DNA from: Devosia faecipullorum | Lineage (GTDB): Bacteria; Pseudomonadota; Alphaproteobacteria; Rhizobiales; Devosiaceae | NCBI RefSeq assembly: GCF_015158295.1 | Contig: NZ_JACDXV010000002.1 | Coordinates: forward strand, 1-64,000 | Direction of reading: 5' to 3' | Length of the DNA: 64,000 nt | Part shown: in pieces, positions 44,829-53,892 of the stretch | Layout of the letters: every line of letters begins with the position of its first letter | Position numbering within the stretch: the stretch's first letter is position 1 | The notes under the pieces: model-generated | Told to the model about the DNA's origin: nothing | Seen by the model: only the letters and a program-made list of their open reading frames with translations | Databases searched by the model: none | Position numbers and translations under genes: made by a program

Positions 44829-44858
44829 GATTCACAGCCGGAATCGAATCATTGACTC
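44829..44858. promoter_or_regulatory. cluster of GANTC (CcrM) methylation sites
   Basis: GATTC at 44829, GAATC at 44841, GAATC at 44846 and GACTC at 44854: four sites in 30 bp, far denser than expected. CcrM methylates GANTC in a cell-cycle-dependent way in alphaproteobacteria. Confidence 0.6.
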
Positions 44859-44871
44859 GGCAGCGGCCCGG

Positions 44872-44887
44872 TTAAGCTTTTGTTAAT
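44872..44887 (+). promoter_or_regulatory. candidate CtrA box in oriC
   Basis: TTAAGCTTTTGTTAAT matches TTAA-N7-TTAA. Confidence 0.6.
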
Positions 44888-44927
44888 GAATTGGGCGGCG
44901 GGGCGGCAGAGCAGCACGTGACGGAAA

Positions 44928-44943
44928 TTAACACCCAATTAAC
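44928..44943 (+). promoter_or_regulatory. candidate CtrA box in oriC
   Basis: TTAACACCCAATTAAC matches the full TTAA-N7-TTAAC consensus, 56 bp from the first box. Confidence 0.65.
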
Positions 44944-45073
44944 CATGATGCTGCGCGCAAGTGTCACCGCCTCCCCCGATTGTGGACGCGGCTGAATTGC
45001 AGCAAAACACCGCTATGAAGATAATGATACTAAGACAGAAAGATTCTTTTAGGGATTTGGAAGGGACCAAGAC

Positions 45074-46108
45074 ATGAGTCCGGTGACAGACAGAAAGCTT
45101 CTGGCGACGGTATTGGGCCTGCGCCAGGAGCGCCCCCCCGTCTGGATCATGCGTCAGGCCGGCCGCTACCTGCCTGAATATCGCGAGACGCGCAAAGCGG
45201 CGGGTGGTTTCCTTGAACTCTGCTATACGCCCGAACTGGCGGTGGAAGTGACGCTGCAACCGCTGCGTCGCTTCGATCTGGATGCGGCAATCCTGTTTTC
45301 CGACATTCTCGTCATTCCCGATGCCTTGGGACAGAAGGTGCGCTTCGAAGTGGGCGAGGGTCCATTGCTCGAACCGCTGGACGCCGAAGGCATCGACAGG
45401 CTGGATAAGAGCCGGGTGCTGGAGCATCTGGCGCCGGTGCTGGAAACCGTACGGCGCCTCAGGGCCCAATTGCCCGACGACAAGACGTTGATCGGCTTTT
45501 GCGGGGCGCCCTGGACCGTGGCGACCTATATGCTCAATGGCCGCGGCTCGCCCGATCAATGGACAGCGCGGCGCTTTGCGCTGGAACAGCCCGAAGCATT
45601 CCAGCGGCTGATGGACATCCTGGTCGAGGTCAGCATCGATTATCTGGCGGCCCAATTGCAGGCCGGCGCCGATGTGGTGCAGATCTTTGAAAGCTGGGCG
45701 CTCAATCTCGATGATGCCGCCTTTGCCCGACAGGTGAACGAGCCGAACAAGCGCATCGTGGCCGGCCTGCGCCAGCGCATCCCCGATGCGCCGGTGATTG
45801 GCTTTCCGCGCGGCGCTGCCGGCAATATCGCCGGCTATGCCGCTGCGACCGGCGTCAATGCGCTGGGCATCGATTATGCCGCCCCGCTGGATTTCGTTCG
45901 CAATACGCTGCCCAAGCACCTGCCGGTACAAGGTAATCTCGATCCCTTGCGGCTGGTGATCGGCGGCGCGGCCATGGACAATCAGGTGCGGGCGATTCTT
46001 GCCGCCTTCGCCGATCGGCCGCATATTTTCAATCTTGGACACGGCATCGTGCCGGAAACGCCCATCGCACATGTCGAGCGGCTGATCGAATTGATCAAAC
46101 AGGGTTAG
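45074..46108 (+). CDS. hemE: uroporphyrinogen decarboxylase
   Basis: A 344-residue enzyme turning uroporphyrinogen III to coproporphyrinogen III. The signature PPVWIMRQAGRYLPEYRE, FSDILVIPDALG with the catalytic Asp region, and FCGAPWTVATYML are intact. AAGGGA lies upstream of the ATG. It is the first gene rightward of the putative origin, followed 11 bp later by hemJ. Confidence 0.97.
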   Translation: MSPVTDRKLLATVLGLRQERPPVWIMRQAGRYLPEYRETRKAAGGFLELCYTPELAVEVTLQPLRRFDLDAAILFSDILVIPDALGQKVRFEVGEGPLLEPLDAEGIDRLDKSRVLEHLAPVLETVRRLRAQLPDDKTLIGFCGAPWTVATYMLNGRGSPDQWTARRFALEQPEAFQRLMDILVEVSIDYLAAQLQAGADVVQIFESWALNLDDAAFARQVNEPNKRIVAGLRQRIPDAPVIGFPRGAAGNIAGYAAATGVNALGIDYAAPLDFVRNTLPKHLPVQGNLDPLRLVIGGAAMDNQVRAILAAFADRPHIFNLGHGIVPETPIAHVERLIELIKQG

Positions 46109-46119
46109 GAGCGATTGGC

Positions 46120-46545
46120 ATGATTGAATGGTTCAAGGCGCTGCATGTCATCTCGGTGATCGCTTGGATGGCCGGCCTGCTCTATCTGCCACGGCTTTTC
46201 GTCTATCATTCGGTGGCGGAAATCGGCTCGGTGCAATCGGAGACCTTCAAGGTGATGGAGCGGCGGCTGTTTCGCGCCATCACCACTCCGGCCATGATCG
46301 CCACCTGGCTGTTTGGCCTCGCCATGGTGGGCCATGGCATCATCGATTGGAGCGCGATCTGGCCCTGGGTCAAGGCGGGTCTGGTGCTGGTTCTGAGCGG
46401 ATATCACGGTTTGTTGGCGCGCCACCTCAAGGCCTTTGCCAGCGACCGAAATGACAAGTCGCAGAAATATTTCCGCTTGATCAACGAAGTGCCAACCCTG
46501 TTGATGATCGTCATCGTCATCATGGTGATCGTCCGCCCCTTCTGA
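46120..46545 (+). CDS. hemJ: protoporphyrinogen oxidase HemJ
   Basis: A 141-residue membrane protein with four helices, beginning MIEWFKALHVISVIAWMAGL with the conserved histidine and W-M-A-G, then YLPRLFVYH. HemJ oxidises protoporphyrinogen IX in most alphaproteobacteria, using heme bound by conserved His and Lys residues. The hemE-hemJ-rho order is typical for the group. Confidence 0.93.
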   Translation: MIEWFKALHVISVIAWMAGLLYLPRLFVYHSVAEIGSVQSETFKVMERRLFRAITTPAMIATWLFGLAMVGHGIIDWSAIWPWVKAGLVLVLSGYHGLLARHLKAFASDRNDKSQKYFRLINEVPTLLMIVIVIMVIVRPF

Positions 46546-46575
46546 CAATCTGAAGAGGGGAAGGCACCGGAGAGG

Positions 46576-46589
46576 GTTTCACGTGAATC
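46576..46589 (+). other. parS-like ParB-binding site
   Basis: GTTTCACGTGAATC, with an extended imperfect palindrome (GAGAGG... ...CCTCTC) around it. Intergenic, in the 277-bp hemJ-rho gap, which otherwise holds the rho leader and no gene. Confidence 0.8.
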
Positions 46590-46822
46590 CTCTCTCGTCG
46601 GGGCAGAGCCGGCCCTTGCTGCGGCGAAAAATGGTCCAGCCGGTGGGATTTTCTCACCGGCGGGCGGCTGACGAAATGATTAAATCTTGAAATTGATGCC
46701 GGATCGCGCTAGATGGGGCCAAGGTATCCCCTTTGGCGCGACCGCCCGGTTGCTGCGTGATGCCGAACATTTCCCCTTCTTGCCTTCCCTCTATCGATCT
46801 CCCTCAAGGGTCCATCGCATAC

Positions 46823-48088
46823 ATGCAGAATATCAAGCTCAGCGAGCTCAAGGCCAAGTCGCCGGCCGAACTCTTGGCCTTTGCCGAGGAATCGGAGGTG
46901 GAAAACGCCTCCACCATGCGCAAACAGGAATTGATGTTTGCCATCCTCAAGGAATTGGCGGCCCAGGACATCAATATTGTCGGCGAGGGCGTGGTCGAGG
47001 TTCTGCCTGATGGCTTTGGCTTCCTGCGCTCGCCCGACGCCAATTATCTGCCCGGCCCCGACGATATTTATGTCAGTCCCAGCCAGATCCGCCGCTTCGG
47101 CCTACGGACCGGCGATACGGTCGAGGGCGAAATCCGCTCTCCCAAGGACGGCGAGCGCTATTTCGCGCTGCTCAAGGTCTCCACCATCAATTTCGAAGAC
47201 CCTGAGGCGGTCCGCCATAAGGTCAATTTCGACAATCTCACGCCGCTCTATCCCGAGGAGCGGCTGCGCATGGAATTGCCCGATCCGACGCTCAAGGATC
47301 GTTCGGCGCGCCTGCTCGATCTGGTCGCGCCCCTGGGCAAGGGTCAGCGCGCCTTGATCGTTGCGCCGCCGCGTACCGGTAAGACGGTATTGTTGCAAAA
47401 TATTGCACAATCGATCGCCACCAATCACCCCGAATGCTATCTGATCGTTCTGTTGATCGATGAGCGTCCCGAAGAAGTGACCGACATGCAGCGCTCGGTG
47501 CGCGGCGAGGTGATCTCCTCGACCTTTGACGAGCCGGCATCGCGCCACGTCCAGGTGGCTGAAATGGTCATCGAAAAAGCCAAGCGTCTGGTCGAGCACA
47601 AGCGGGACGTCGTCATCCTGCTCGATTCCATCACCCGTCTCGGCCGCGCCTATAACACTGTGGTGCCTAGCTCCGGAAAGGTGCTGACCGGCGGTGTCGA
47701 TGCCAATGCATTGCAGCGCCCCAAGCGCTTTTTCGGCGCGGCACGCAATATCGAGGATGGTGGTTCGCTCACCATCATTTCCACGGCGCTGATCGATACC
47801 GGTAGCCGCATGGACGAAGTGATCTTCGAGGAATTCAAGGGCACCGGCAATTCGGAAATCATCCTCGACCGCAAGGTCGCGGACAAGCGCATCTTCCCGG
47901 CTCTGGACATCACCAAGTCCGGCACTCGAAAGGAAGAATTGCTGGTCGAAAGCGACATCCTCAAGAAGATGTATGTGCTGCGCCGCATCCTCAATCCGAT
48001 GGGGACCATCGATGCCATGGAATTCCTCATGGACAAGGTGCGCCAGACCAAGACCAATTCCGATTTCTTCGATTCGATGAATACCTGA
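46823..48088 (+). CDS. rho: transcription termination factor Rho
   Basis: A 421-residue RNA-dependent ATPase. N-terminal helical domain with [20 protein letters not shown], the RNA-binding RNP1 element in [11 protein letters not shown]-loop [17 protein letters not shown], Walker [17 protein letters not shown] and the R-loop region. The start MQNIKLSEL at 46823 is the family start; the frame is open earlier without support. It has a 277-bp leader, which could host autoregulation as in other bacteria. Confidence 0.97.
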   Translation: MQNIKLSELKAKSPAELLAFAEESEVENASTMRKQELMFAILKELAAQDINIVGEGVVEVLPDGFGFLRSPDANYLPGPDDIYVSPSQIRRFGLRTGDTVEGEIRSPKDGERYFALLKVSTINFEDPEAVRHKVNFDNLTPLYPEERLRMELPDPTLKDRSARLLDLVAPLGKGQRALIVAPPRTGKTVLLQNIAQSIATNHPECYLIVLLIDERPEEVTDMQRSVRGEVISSTFDEPASRHVQVAEMVIEKAKRLVEHKRDVVILLDSITRLGRAYNTVVPSSGKVLTGGVDANALQRPKRFFGAARNIEDGGSLTIISTALIDTGSRMDEVIFEEFKGTGNSEIILDRKVADKRIFPALDITKSGTRKEELLVESDILKKMYVLRRILNPMGTIDAMEFLMDKVRQTKTNSDFFDSMNT

Positions 48089-48110
48089 TCCAGGCGGCCG
48101 GGAGCGTTTC

Positions 48111-49403
48111 ATGCAGGCGGGCGACACGATCATGGCGCTCTCCTCGGGCGCTTTGCCGGCCGGGGTCGCCGTCATCCGGCTATCCGGGCCAGGTGTGCGG
48201 GACAGCTTGGATCTGCTCGCCGGTGGCGTGCCACCGGCACGGCAGATGGTGTTGCGGCCCATCGGCTCCGATCGCGTGCTTGATCGGGGCCTGGTGGTCT
48301 TCTTCCCCGGGCCGCACAGCTTTACCGGCGAAGATTGCGCCGAATTGCAGGTGCATGGCTCACTGGCCGGGGTCAAGGCGATCCTCGCCAGTCTCGGCGC
48401 TGCCGGCTTGCGCCTGGCTGAAGCCGGCGAATTTACTCGCCGCGCCTTCGAAAACGGCAAGCTGGATCTGCTCGCCATCGAAGGCCTGGGCGATCTCTTG
48501 GCGGCGGATACCGAGAAACAGCGCCAACAGGCGCTGGCTCGCTATGACGGGAACTTGTCCGCAGAAATTGATTCCTGGCGCGAAACCCTGCTTGATCTGC
48601 GGGCGGAAATCGAAGCCAGGCTGGATTTTTCCGATGAGGGGGATGTCAGCGCCGCTTTACCTGCGCACTGGCATGACCAATTGAGCGAACTTGAAATCGC
48701 CCTGGCGGGGGCGCTGGCCTCGGTTGAGAGTGGGCGTATCGTCCGCGAGGGTATCCGGGTGGCCTTGGCCGGTGCGCCCAATGCCGGCAAGTCCAGTCTC
48801 CTCAACGCCTTGGCCAAGTCCGATATCGCGATCGTTTCCGACGAGGCGGGAACCACCCGCGATGTGCGCGAAATGCCGCTCGATATCGGGGGACAACTTT
48901 TTACCCTGATCGACCTGGCCGGCTTGCGCCACGCCGACAGCCGCGCCGAGGCCGAAGGCGTACGGCGCGCGCACCAACAGATCGGCAACGCCGATATTGT
49001 CCTCTGGCTACAGGCGCCCGATATTACCAATGGTGCACGACCGGAATCAGCGGCGCGGCTCTTGAGTATCGGCACCAAGGCCGATCTGGGGATGATTGAT
49101 GGCGTCGATCTGAGCCTTTCGACTGAAACCGGCGCCGGGCTGGATGCTTTGGTGGACCGTCTGGCAGCGATGGGCGACGCCATGGGCGGGGGTGAGCCGG
49201 CTTTGGTCAGCCATGAACGCGACCGACAAAATCTCCAACAGTCGCTTGCAGCGTTACAGGAAACGCGCTCCGCCCTGGGTGATTGGGAATTGGCCGCGGA
49301 ATCGTTGCGCCACGCGTCGGCGTCACTGGAACGGCTGATCGGACGGCTCGATCCAGAACAGGTCTTGGATCGGTTGTTTTCCAGTTTCTGCATCGGCAAA
49401 TGA
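48111..49403 (+). CDS. mnmE: tRNA modification GTPase MnmE (TrmE)
   Basis: A 430-residue GTPase that with MnmG makes cmnm5U34 in tRNA. N-terminal folate-binding domain (1-115, with PGPHSFTGEDCAELQVHG), helical domain, inserted G domain with G1 AGAPNAGKSSLLN (about 220) and G3 IDLAGLRH, and the C-terminal FSSFCIGK holding the conserved cysteine. G4 reads TKAD instead of NKxD, as in other alphaproteobacteria. Twenty-two bp after rho. Confidence 0.96.
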   Translation: MQAGDTIMALSSGALPAGVAVIRLSGPGVRDSLDLLAGGVPPARQMVLRPIGSDRVLDRGLVVFFPGPHSFTGEDCAELQVHGSLAGVKAILASLGAAGLRLAEAGEFTRRAFENGKLDLLAIEGLGDLLAADTEKQRQQALARYDGNLSAEIDSWRETLLDLRAEIEARLDFSDEGDVSAALPAHWHDQLSELEIALAGALASVESGRIVREGIRVALAGAPNAGKSSLLNALAKSDIAIVSDEAGTTRDVREMPLDIGGQLFTLIDLAGLRHADSRAEAEGVRRAHQQIGNADIVLWLQAPDITNGARPESAARLLSIGTKADLGMIDGVDLSLSTETGAGLDALVDRLAAMGDAMGGGEPALVSHERDRQNLQQSLAALQETRSALGDWELAAESLRHASASLERLIGRLDPEQVLDRLFSSFCIGK

Positions 49404-49415
49404 TTCACGTGAAAC
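49402..49415 (-). other. parS-like ParB-binding site
   Basis: GATTCACGTGAAAC, the reverse complement of the common GTTTCACGTGAATC; it overlaps the mnmE stop codon. Confidence 0.82.
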
Positions 49416-49445
49416 ACAGCCATGCGAGCGACGCGTCGCAGAATT

Positions 49446-49459
49446 GATTCACGTGAAAC
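49446..49459 (-). other. parS-like ParB-binding site
   Basis: GATTCACGTGAAAC, 44 bp after the previous site and 33 bp before the mnmG start. Confidence 0.82.
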
Positions 49460-49492
49460 ATTGGCCTATGTCAGACGCCTTGGAGACATACC

Positions 49493-51355
49493 ATGACTGA
49501 CTACGCGATTATCGTCGTGGGTGGCGGCCATGCCGGCACCGAGGCCGCCGCCGCCGCCGCCCGCATGGGCGTGCCCACGGCACTCATCACCCACCGCTTC
49601 GCCACGATTGGCGAGATGAGCTGCAACCCGGCCATTGGTGGTCTCGGCAAGGGTCATCTCGTGCGCGAGATCGACGCACTGGACGGGTTGATGGGCCGTG
49701 TCGCCGATCAGGCCGGTATCCAGTTCCGGGTGCTCAATCGCCGCAAGGGTCCGGCGGTGCGAGGCCCACGCGCCCAAGCCGACCGCAAGCTCTACCGGCA
49801 GGCCATGCAGGCCGCGATTGCCAATCAGGCCAATCTCGACATTATCGAAGGTGAGGTCGACGATCTTGAGGTCAGCAATGGCGTCGTCAGCGGTGTGGTG
49901 CTGCTCGATGGCCGCCGCTTCTCCACGCGCGCCGTGGTGCTGACCACCGGCACTTTTCTCCGCGGCTTGATCCATAGCGGCGAGAACAGCCATCCGGCCG
50001 GGCGGATCGGCGAGAAGCCAGTTCTGGGCCTGTCCAAGAGGCTCGAAGCCCTCGGTCTGTCGCTGGGCCGGCTCAAGACCGGTACGCCGGCGCGGCTCGA
50101 CCGGAATTCTATCGACTATTCCATTCTGGACGAGCAGCCGGGTGACGCTGTCCCCGAGCCGTTCTCGATGTTGACCGATGCGATCACGACGCCGCAGGTC
50201 TCCTGTCACGTCACCCGTACCACAGTGGACACGCACGCCATCATCGCCGCCAATGTGCATCGCTCGCCCATGTATTCGGGACGCATTCAGAGCCGTGGGC
50301 CGCGCTATTGTCCGTCGATCGAAGACAAGATCGTGCGCTTTGCCGATCGCGACAGTCATCAGATCTTTCTTGAACCCGAAGGGCTGGAGGATCGGACTGT
50401 CTATCCCAATGGTGTGTCCTCTTCGCTGCCGCCGGAAGTGCAGGATCAGTTTTTGCGCACCATGCCGGGGCTCGAAAATGTACGTATCCTGCAATACGGC
50501 TATGCCATCGAATATGATCATGTCGATCCGCGCGAATTGCGGTTGACGCTGGAGCTGAAAAGGCAGCCGGGTCTTTATCTCGCAGGGCAGATCAACGGTA
50601 CGACCGGCTATGAGGAAGCCGGGGCGCAAGGGCTATTGGCTGGCACCAATGCCGCCCTCGCCGTCAAGGGCAGGGTGCCCTTGATATTGTCGCGAACCGA
50701 GAGCTATCTCGGGGTGATGATCGACGATCTGGTGACACGTGGGGTGAGCGAGCCTTATCGCATGTTCACCTCCCGCGCCGAGTTCCGTCTGCATCTGCGC
50801 GCCGACAATGCGGATCAGCGCCTGACGCCATCCGGCATCGCCGTGGGTCTCGTGGGCGAGGAACGGGCGGCACTCTTCCGGCGAAAGTCAGAGGCGTTGG
50901 AAAGCGGTCGCAATCTGCTGCAAAAGCTCAATGCGTCGCCCAGCGAAGCCCGCAAGGCCGGCCTGGCGGTCAATGAGGATGGCAAGCGTCGCTCTGCCTT
51001 TGATCTTCTGTCTTATCCCGATCTTGCCGCCAAGGACTTGATGGCATTGTGGCCGGAGCTGGCGCTGGTCGATGCCAATGTTCTGGACCAGCTGGCGATT
51101 GACGCGCAATATGCCGTCTATCTGGATCGGCAGAAGGCCGATATTGCCAGCATGCGCCGGGATGAGCAAAGAGCCATACCCGATGATCTCGACTACACCA
51201 ACATTCCGGGGCTATCGATGGAACTGCGCCATAAACTCAACCAGGTGCGGCCGCAGACCATCGCCCAGGCCCAGGCGCTCGATGGCATGACGCCGGCCGC
51301 GCTTACCCTGTTGCTGGCGATCCTGCGCCGCGGCGATTTGCGCAAGGCCGTTTGA
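49493..51355 (+). CDS. mnmG: tRNA uridine-5-carboxymethylaminomethyl modification enzyme MnmG (GidA)
   Basis: A 620-residue FAD enzyme. FAD site [21 protein letters not shown], the two family signatures [15 protein letters not shown] and [17 protein letters not shown] shortened here, and a C-terminal helical MnmE-binding part ([20 protein letters not shown]). Forms the MnmE-MnmG complex with the upstream gene product. GGAGA lies before the start; rsmG follows after one base. Confidence 0.97.
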   Translation: MTDYAIIVVGGGHAGTEAAAAAARMGVPTALITHRFATIGEMSCNPAIGGLGKGHLVREIDALDGLMGRVADQAGIQFRVLNRRKGPAVRGPRAQADRKLYRQAMQAAIANQANLDIIEGEVDDLEVSNGVVSGVVLLDGRRFSTRAVVLTTGTFLRGLIHSGENSHPAGRIGEKPVLGLSKRLEALGLSLGRLKTGTPARLDRNSIDYSILDEQPGDAVPEPFSMLTDAITTPQVSCHVTRTTVDTHAIIAANVHRSPMYSGRIQSRGPRYCPSIEDKIVRFADRDSHQIFLEPEGLEDRTVYPNGVSSSLPPEVQDQFLRTMPGLENVRILQYGYAIEYDHVDPRELRLTLELKRQPGLYLAGQINGTTGYEEAGAQGLLAGTNAALAVKGRVPLILSRTESYLGVMIDDLVTRGVSEPYRMFTSRAEFRLHLRADNADQRLTPSGIAVGLVGEERAALFRRKSEALESGRNLLQKLNASPSEARKAGLAVNEDGKRRSAFDLLSYPDLAAKDLMALWPELALVDANVLDQLAIDAQYAVYLDRQKADIASMRRDEQRAIPDDLDYTNIPGLSMELRHKLNQVRPQTIAQAQALDGMTPAALTLLLAILRRGDLRKAV

Positions 51356-51356
51356 C

Positions 51357-52001
51357 GTGACGCTCGCCGCCATCGAAGCCTATACCGCACACTTTGCCCG
51401 CTCCGCGATGGACGTTGTGGCCGACCTGGAATCCTATTCCAATTTGCTGCATCGCTGGCAAAAGGTGCAGAATCTGGTTTCACGTGAAACATTGGCGCAA
51501 ATCTGGACGCGGCATTTCGCCGATAGTCTGCAAATTCTGCAGCTGACAACGACGGACGATCATCTGTTCCTGGACTTCGGCAGCGGGGGTGGTTTTCCGG
51601 CACTGCCGCTGGCAATTGCCAGCAAGGGCAGCGACAGACACTTCATCCTCGTTGAACCCAATGCGCGCAAGGTCAGTTTTCTCCGGACGGTGGCACGCGA
51701 ACTGGGGCTCAATGTGACGGTCATCGGTCGCCGCAGCGATGAGATTGATTCACGTGAAACAGGCATTCCCGATGTGATCACCTCGCGGGCGTTGGCTCCT
51801 TTGCCGCTGCTTTGCGGCTGGATGGCGCCGTTCTGGGGGCCGGAAACTAGGGCCGTGCTGCATAAAGGGCGGGAACATGTTGAAGAGCTCACACAAGCGG
51901 ATGCGCATTGGCATAAGGATGTGTTAATAAAGCCAAGTGACACCGATCCGGGCGGCGTGATTCTGACAATCACGAATTTGCATCGGAACTCAGTGAGTTA
52001 G
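51357..52001 (+). CDS. rsmG: 16S rRNA (guanine527-N7)-methyltransferase RsmG (GidB)
   Basis: A 214-residue SAM-dependent methyltransferase. SAM site LFLDFGSGGGFPALPLAIA, then SDRHFILVEPNARKVSFLR, all as in RsmG. The start is a GTG one base after the mnmG stop. Two parS sites lie in the coding sequence, one specifying VSRET near residue 41, the second near residue 131. Loss of this methylation gives low-level streptomycin resistance in other bacteria. Confidence 0.95.
   Translation: MTLAAIEAYTAHFARSAMDVVADLESYSNLLHRWQKVQNLVSRETLAQIWTRHFADSLQILQLTTTDDHLFLDFGSGGGFPALPLAIASKGSDRHFILVEPNARKVSFLRTVARELGLNVTVIGRRSDEIDSRETGIPDVITSRALAPLPLLCGWMAPFWGPETRAVLHKGREHVEELTQADAHWHKDVLIKPSDTDPGGVILTITNLHRNSVS
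51477..51490. other. parS site, perfect palindrome, inside rsmG
   Basis: GTTTCACGTGAAAC, the exact 14-bp alphaproteobacterial parS, within codons for V-S-R-E-T. Confidence 0.9.
51747..51760 (-). other. parS-like site inside rsmG
   Basis: GATTCACGTGAAAC, again in a frame giving S-R-E-T, 270 bp after the perfect site. Confidence 0.82.
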
Positions 52002-52019
52002 CGGCTTACGGAGGCCAAT

Positions 52020-52820
52020 TTGGCACCCCGGATTTTGACTTTGGCAAACCAGAAGGGCGGCGTCGGCAAGACTACGACGGCCATCAACCTGGCAACGGCC
52101 CTGGCGGCGATCGGCGAGCGGGTTCTCATTGTCGATCTTGACCCGCAGGGTAATGCGTCCACCGGGCTCGGCATTTCGCGCACGGATCGCGCTGTTTCCG
52201 CCTATGACGTGCTGGTAGGCGAAGCCAGCGTGCCGCAAGCGGCGATCATGACCAGCGTGCCCAATGTGGCCATCGTGCCTTCGACCATGGACCTGCTGGG
52301 CGTGGAACTGACCATTGCGGCCCAGGCGGACCGCGCTTTCAAATTGCGCAATGCCTTCAAGGATCTGAGCGCGCTGCGCATCAATGAGCAGCCGGTCAGC
52401 TATATCCTGATCGATTGTCCGCCCTCGCTCAACCTGCTGACGGTCAATTCTTTGGTGGCGGCCGATGCGGTGCTGGTGCCTCTGCAATGCGAGTTTTTCG
52501 CGCTGGAAGGGCTCAGCCAATTGCTGCAGACCATCGAGCAGATCCGCTCGACGCTCAATCCGCGCCTCTCCATCCAAGGCGTGGTGATGACCATGTTCGA
52601 CAAGCGCAACAATCTGTCCGAACAGGTTCTGGCCGACGTGCGCAGCGAAATGGGCGAATTGGTTTATGATACGGTCATTCCGCGCAATGTGCGGCTGAGC
52701 GAGGCGCCATCCTATGGCAAGCCGGCTTTGCTTTATGATCTCAAATGTGCCGGCAGCCAGGCCTATCTGCGCCTTGCTACCGAAGTGATCCGCCGCGAGC
52801 GGCGGCTGAATGCAGCCTAG
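52020..52820 (+). CDS. parA: chromosome partitioning ATPase ParA (Soj)
   Basis: A 266-residue Walker-type ATPase that drives origin segregation with ParB. Deviant Walker A ANQKGGVGKTTTAINLA at residues 8-24, Walker A' LIVDLDPQGNAS and Walker B YILIDCPPSLNLLT. The start is a TTG at 52020 with ACGGAGG seven bases upstream; no ATG precedes the core. It overlaps no gene but ends 10 bp before the parB start. Confidence 0.97.
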   Translation: MAPRILTLANQKGGVGKTTTAINLATALAAIGERVLIVDLDPQGNASTGLGISRTDRAVSAYDVLVGEASVPQAAIMTSVPNVAIVPSTMDLLGVELTIAAQADRAFKLRNAFKDLSALRINEQPVSYILIDCPPSLNLLTVNSLVAADAVLVPLQCEFFALEGLSQLLQTIEQIRSTLNPRLSIQGVVMTMFDKRNNLSEQVLADVRSEMGELVYDTVIPRNVRLSEAPSYGKPALLYDLKCAGSQAYLRLATEVIRRERRLNAA

Positions 52821-52830
52821 GAGCCCGATA

Positions 52831-53709
52831 ATGACCGACAAACCGACGCGATTGGGGCGGGGCCTTGCGGCATTGATCGGCGATATGGCGGTCATGGAAG
52901 GCGCCAGGGTCACCGAATCAGCCTCCAGCGGCAAACGCCTGCCGGTGGATTTTATCATCGCCAATCGCGCCAATCCACGCCGCACCTTCGATGCTGAACA
53001 GCTCGAAGAGTTGACCAATTCGATCCGGGAAAAGGGCGTCATGTCGCCGCTCCTGGTCCGCCCCACCGACGATCCCAATATTTTCGAGCTGATCGCCGGC
53101 GAACGCCGTTGGCGCGCGGCGCAGAAGGCAGGTCTGCATGACGTGCCGGTCATAGTCCGCGAGGTCGATGACAAGGAAGCGCTGGAACTGGCCATTATCG
53201 AGAATGTGCAGCGCGCCGATCTCAATCCGCTCGAAGAGGCCATGGGCTATGGCCAATTGATCGAGCAATTCGACTATACCCAGCAAGATCTGGCGCAGGT
53301 CATCGGCAAATCGCGCTCGCATGTGGCCAATACGCTGCGCCTCCTGCGCCTGCCTGAAGATGTGCGCGGCATGGTGGCCAGCGGCACCCTGACGGCGGGT
53401 CATGCAAGGACGCTGATCACCGTGGAAGACCCGGCGGCTTTGGCGCGCCAGATCGTCGATAAGGGTCTTTCGGTGCGCGAAGCCGAGGCTCTGAGCCAGC
53501 AGCGCGATCTGCCCAGGCGCAAGCCGGCAGTGGACGAGAATGGCCCCAAGGACGCCGACAGCGTGGCTCTGGAGCGACGCCTCGCCGATGCGCTGGGCTT
53601 GAGCGTGGCGCTCAGCCATTCGGAACGCGGTGGCAAGCTGGAAATCCGCTACAAGACGCTCGAACAATTGGATGAGCTTTGCCTGCGGTTGATGGGTGGA
53701 AGCAACTGA
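52831..53709 (+). CDS. parB: chromosome partitioning protein ParB (Spo0J)
   Basis: A 292-residue parS-binding CTPase. N-terminal ParA-contact peptide with LGRGLAALIGD, CTP-binding motifs LLVRPTDD and AGERRWRAAQ (GERRxR at about 90), helix-turn-helix YTQQDLAQVIGKSRSHVANTLRLL, and a C-terminal dimerisation domain. The ATG at 52831 with AGGAG seven bases upstream is preferred over one at 52810 that overlaps parA. Binding sites (parS) lie in and around its operon. Confidence 0.97.
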   Translation: MTDKPTRLGRGLAALIGDMAVMEGARVTESASSGKRLPVDFIIANRANPRRTFDAEQLEELTNSIREKGVMSPLLVRPTDDPNIFELIAGERRWRAAQKAGLHDVPVIVREVDDKEALELAIIENVQRADLNPLEEAMGYGQLIEQFDYTQQDLAQVIGKSRSHVANTLRLLRLPEDVRGMVASGTLTAGHARTLITVEDPAALARQIVDKGLSVREAEALSQQRDLPRRKPAVDENGPKDADSVALERRLADALGLSVALSHSERGGKLEIRYKTLEQLDELCLRLMGGSN

Positions 53710-53736
53710 GGGCGTGCGCCGGTATCGATGAGGCTT

Positions 53737-53806
53737 CGTCATTTCCGGGCTCGTCCGGGCATCCATCTTGGAAGACATGGACTGCCCGGACGAGCCCGTT
53801 GGTGAC
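53737..53806. repeat. double palindromic intergenic repeat
   Basis: CGTCATTTCCGGGCTCGTCC with GGGCATCCATC (53737-53767) and ATGGACTGCCCGGACGAGCC with CGTTGGTGAC (53777-53806): two degenerate facing units of the 12147 family between convergent parB and holA. Confidence 0.65.
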
Positions 53807-53852
53807 AAAAGAGCAGGCAGGTTAAACGCCCTAACCATTTGAATAAAAAGCT

Positions 53853-53866
53853 GTTCCACGTGAAAC
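53853..53866 (+). other. parS site downstream of parB
   Basis: GTTCCACGTGAAAC, close to the consensus TGTTNCACGTGAAACA, with a preceding T giving TGTTCCACGTGAAAC. Confidence 0.85.
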
Positions 53867-53892
53867 CGCGCTTTTGGCGCGTTTTTTTTTGC

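Larger units (their letters stand above)
44634..45073. other. putative chromosomal replication origin (oriC) between maf and hemE
   Basis: A 440-bp intergenic region between divergent maf and hemE, the place where Caulobacter and several Rhizobiales have their origin. It holds two full CtrA boxes (44872-44887 and 44928-44943), four GANTC sites within 30 bp (44829-44858) and a fifth at 45042, a DnaA-box-like TTTTCCACA at 44643, weaker TGTGG-type boxes at 44678 and 44981, and an AT-richer stretch at about 45000-45060 suited to unwinding. The AT content is well above that of neighbouring genes. The hemE promoter must lie here too. parA and parB are 7-9 kb away. Confidence 0.7.

Noticed and set aside
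44915..44920. CACGTG hexamer in the origin considered as parS
   Set aside because: Flanking bases GCAG and ACGG do not fit; treated as chance.
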